Shown here piece by piece: positions 3,288 to 5,268 of a DNA stretch of 5,268 bases; positions within the stretch are counted from its first letter, which is position 1; every line of letters begins with the position of its first letter. The position numbers and the translations under genes are program-made. The notes under the pieces are model-generated. The model saw only the letters and a program-made list of their open reading frames with translations. It was not told where the DNA came from and did not search any database. This DNA comes from Spirochaetales bacterium. GTDB taxonomy: Bacteria > Spirochaetota > Spirochaetia > DSM-27196 > PWMO01. Where the stretch lies: contig SKLB01000096.1 in the NCBI GenBank assembly GCA_007123465.1, forward strand, positions 1 through 5,268, read 5' to 3'.

Positions 3288-5268
3288 ATGAAAAAGAACG
3301 AGCGGGTACTTCTTGTTGTACCCCTGGCAATCGCGGCACTGTTTGCGTTTCTCAACGCCATCAACGCGCTCGATGTTGTGGAGATGCGCCTCTACGACGC
3401 ATTGCTGCACGTCAAACCGCCGTTGGAACAGCACGAATCAATCGTACTGCTGAACATCGATGACGATGCAATAGCCAACGTGGGCTTCTGGCCCTGGAGC
3501 CGCGACATTGTAGCCGACGGCCTGGTCCTGATGCGCGAGTTTGAAGCCGGCTACGCCATCCTTGATATCGAGTACGTCGAGCGCAGCCCGCTCGGCGTGG
3601 ACTCCGAGCTGCTGCGCGAAGAGATCCCGGTACTGTTTACGCGCGAGTTCAACGAGATCCGCCAGAGCATGCTCGACCTCTTCTCCGCGCTGGCTTCCGG
3701 TGCAATTTCGATAGAAGACGCCGAAGACTTTGTCTTTGACCTTGCCGATATAACCGAACAGACTCAGGCGCGGCTGCTGAATAGCGTGCACGACATCGCC
3801 CGCGACAACGACGAGTACTTCGGCAGAACGGCGCGCTTCAACGGCAAGACGTTCTTCACGGTCAACATGCTGCCCCAGGTTGACCCGGCGGTCCCGGATG
3901 AACTGGTACGCTACACGCACCAACACTTCGCGGTACCCAACACCAGCGAGCAGTTGCACGCCAATTCCCCGTTTGTGCAGGCCGATGGAATCAGACCTAC
4001 TATCCTGCCGATCATGCGCAACGGAATTGGCGTAGGGTTTCCCAACGTAGTGATTGATAGCGACGGGGTGCGGCGCAGGGTGGAACTAATGATCGAGCAC
4101 GATGGAGCGTTCTTCGGCCAGCTGGCTCTCTCGCCGCTGCTGCACTGGCTGGGCCGGCCCAGGCTGCAGCTCCAGGACAACCACCTGGTACTGCAGGACG
4201 CCCAATACCCCGATGGCGAGGTGCACACCGTGCGCATTCCAATGGTTGACGGCAGCCGCATCCTGATCAACTGGCCGCGTGCGACCTTCGATGACAGCTT
4301 CCGCCACCTGTCCTTCTGGGAGCTGACGCGCAACACCCGGCTGGAAGAAAACCTGCTCCACAACCTGAACGCAATGGCCGACGCCGGCTACCTCTCGTTC
4401 TACGATGCAGAGTTTGACATTCTGCAGGCCTACGACTACGCCGAGCAGATCAAGGCCGATGTAATGAACAACGGCAACGGCGAGCTGATCGAGGAGTACC
4501 GTTACGTGCGCGAGATGATGCTTGCCGAAACCGGGCGCTTTCTCGACCAGCCAACCGAAGACGCTATTCTGGCCGAAATTGAACGCATTCTGGCGGTTGA
4601 GGACCTGCCACCGGACCTGCGCCAGGACTACACGCCGTTGCTGGATGAGGTTCCGGCGCTATTCGAGAGCACGCGCGAAACCCACGATCTGCTGATGCAG
4701 TCGCGCGAAACGCTGCAGCGTGAACTGGCCGGTGTGTTTGCCTTCATCGGCTTTACCGGAACCGGAACCACCGATATCGGGGTCAATCCTTTTGAAGAAC
4801 AGTACATGAACGTTGGTACGCACGCGGCGGTTGCCAATACCATTCTGCAGCGTCGCTTCCTGTCGGTACTCTCGCCGTGGTATTCGGTGGCCGCAGCCTT
4901 TGTACTGGCGCTGCTGGTGACACTGGTGGTGCGCAAGCTCAATCCGCTGTGGGGGATCATAGTCGGACTGGTATTCGTACTGTTGATTGCTGCCGCCGGG
5001 GCTTACTTCTTTGTGGCTACCGGCACTTATCTGCCGCTGGTCACACCGACGCTGACCGTGTTCCTGACCTTCATGGTGCTGACGCTGATCAAGTTCCTGC
5101 AGACCGCGCACGAACGCAGCTTCATTCGCAATGCGTTTGGCCACTACCTTTCCTCTGATGTCATCAACGAGCTGCTGGACGATCCAACCAAGCTCAAGCT
5201 GGGCGGCGAGAAGAAACACCTTACCGCGTTCTTCACCGACGTCAAGGGCTTCTCGGGCATCTCGGAGC
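3288..5268 (+). CDS. CHASE2-sensor class III adenylate/guanylate cyclase, 5' 660 codons (C-terminus beyond window)
   Basis: This is a membrane-bound nucleotide cyclase cut by the right edge. Residues 6-25 form an N-terminal membrane or signal-anchor segment. The extracytoplasmic CHASE2 sensor follows: IVLLNIDDDAI and GFWPWSR (52-72), DSDGVRRR (257-264), and the closing segment FAFIGFTGTGTTDIGVNP (484-501) with NVGTHAAVANTIL (508-520). Three membrane helices lie at about 532-548, 554-577 and 581-601, the usual CHASE2 arrangement. A linker (RSFIRNAFGHYLSSDVINELL, 610-630) and GGEKKHLTAFFTDVKGFSGISE (639-660) start the catalytic domain; D651 is the first metal Asp. The second Asp and the residues choosing ATP or GTP lie outside the window. 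The sensor is unusually long, with two charged helical insertions (about 106-185 and 350-480). It is divergent from the A-B cyclase-like operon, sharing a 132-nt control region. Adenylate cyclase is the likelier activity. Confidence 0.93.
   Translation, partial: MKKNERVLLVVPLAIAALFAFLNAINALDVVEMRLYDALLHVKPPLEQHESIVLLNIDDDAIANVGFWPWSRDIVADGLVLMREFEAGYAILDIEYVERSPLGVDSELLREEIPVLFTREFNEIRQSMLDLFSALASGAISIEDAEDFVFDLADITEQTQARLLNSVHDIARDNDEYFGRTARFNGKTFFTVNMLPQVDPAVPDELVRYTHQHFAVPNTSEQLHANSPFVQADGIRPTILPIMRNGIGVGFPNVVIDSDGVRRRVELMIEHDGAFFGQLALSPLLHWLGRPRLQLQDNHLVLQDAQYPDGEVHTVRIPMVDGSRILINWPRATFDDSFRHLSFWELTRNTRLEENLLHNLNAMADAGYLSFYDAEFDILQAYDYAEQIKADVMNNGNGELIEEYRYVREMMLAETGRFLDQPTEDAILAEIERILAVEDLPPDLRQDYTPLLDEVPALFESTRETHDLLMQSRETLQRELAGVFAFIGFTGTGTTDIGVNPFEEQYMNVGTHAAVANTILQRRFLSVLSPWYSVAAAFVLALLVTLVVRKLNPLWGIIVGLVFVLLIAAAGAYFFVATGTYLPLVTPTLTVFLTFMVLTLIKFLQTAHERSFIRNAFGHYLSSDVINELLDDPTKLKLGGEKKHLTAFFTDVKGFSGISE

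Noticed and set aside
3156..3434. Upstream extension of protein A to a start at 3434 (400 residues)
   Set aside because: It would run through the consensus promoter and antisense over the first 147 nt of the CHASE2 cyclase gene. The extra residues are Cys- and basic-rich without any domain look.
3438..3959. 173-codon open frame on the minus strand
   Set aside because: It lies antisense within the well-supported CHASE2 gene, has low-complexity composition and no start signals; it is a by-product of GC-rich codons.
4659..5219. 186-codon open frame on the minus strand
   Set aside because: It is antisense to the CHASE2 C-terminal part and membrane helices, rich in Gln/His/Arg, and has no ribosome site or domain.

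Overview
The window suggests a moderately GC-rich bacterium (mid-fifties per cent by eye, not counted), most likely a free-living member of the Spirochaetes. The reasons are a CHASE2-type membrane adenylate cyclase with a heavily expanded sensor, further cyclase-homology proteins beside it, and a small basic protein resembling, from memory, a hypothetical family of Treponema and Spirochaeta. No decisive marker gene is present, so this placement is an inference.

Layout, left to right: (1) 2-211 (+), the last 69 codons of an unrecognised protein. (2) 235-759 (-), a 174-residue basic, Arg/Gly-rich hypothetical protein facing it. (3) 760-885, a 126-nt divergent spacer with an extended -10 promoter for gene 2, a 30-nt imperfect palindrome and a 9-bp direct repeat. 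(4) 886-1203 (+), an LsrG-like antibiotic-biosynthesis-monooxygenase (ABM) fold protein. (5) 1196-2209 (-), protein B, a degenerate response-regulator receiver fused to a degenerate class III cyclase homology domain; its stop overlaps that of gene 4 tail to tail by 8 nt. (6) 2232-3155 (-), protein A, a second cyclase-homology protein just upstream of B in the same operon. (7) 3156-3287, a 132-nt divergent regulatory region with a near-consensus promoter for A-B, a palindrome over its -35 and a long hairpin. (8) 3288 to the window end (+), the CHASE2 sensor, transmembrane segments and first residues of the catalytic domain of a class III adenylate/guanylate cyclase. No gene-free stretch exceeds 300 nt. 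I saw no tRNA, rRNA, CRISPR array or insertion sequence.

The main point of interest is the A-B pair beside the CHASE2 cyclase. The cyclase domains of A and B align with each other almost without gaps and have lost complementary parts of the active site. A keeps both metal-binding Asp positions (D144 and D188, 44 residues apart) but has lost the transition-state Asn and Arg. B has lost the metal Asp residues (to Glu and Phe) but keeps the Asn (N283), with His in place of Arg. This pattern recalls the C1/C2 heterodimer of mammalian adenylate cyclases. Three cyclase-homology proteins sharing one divergent control region suggest a local nucleotide-signalling module. That module is inference; the residues and gene order are read directly from the sequence.
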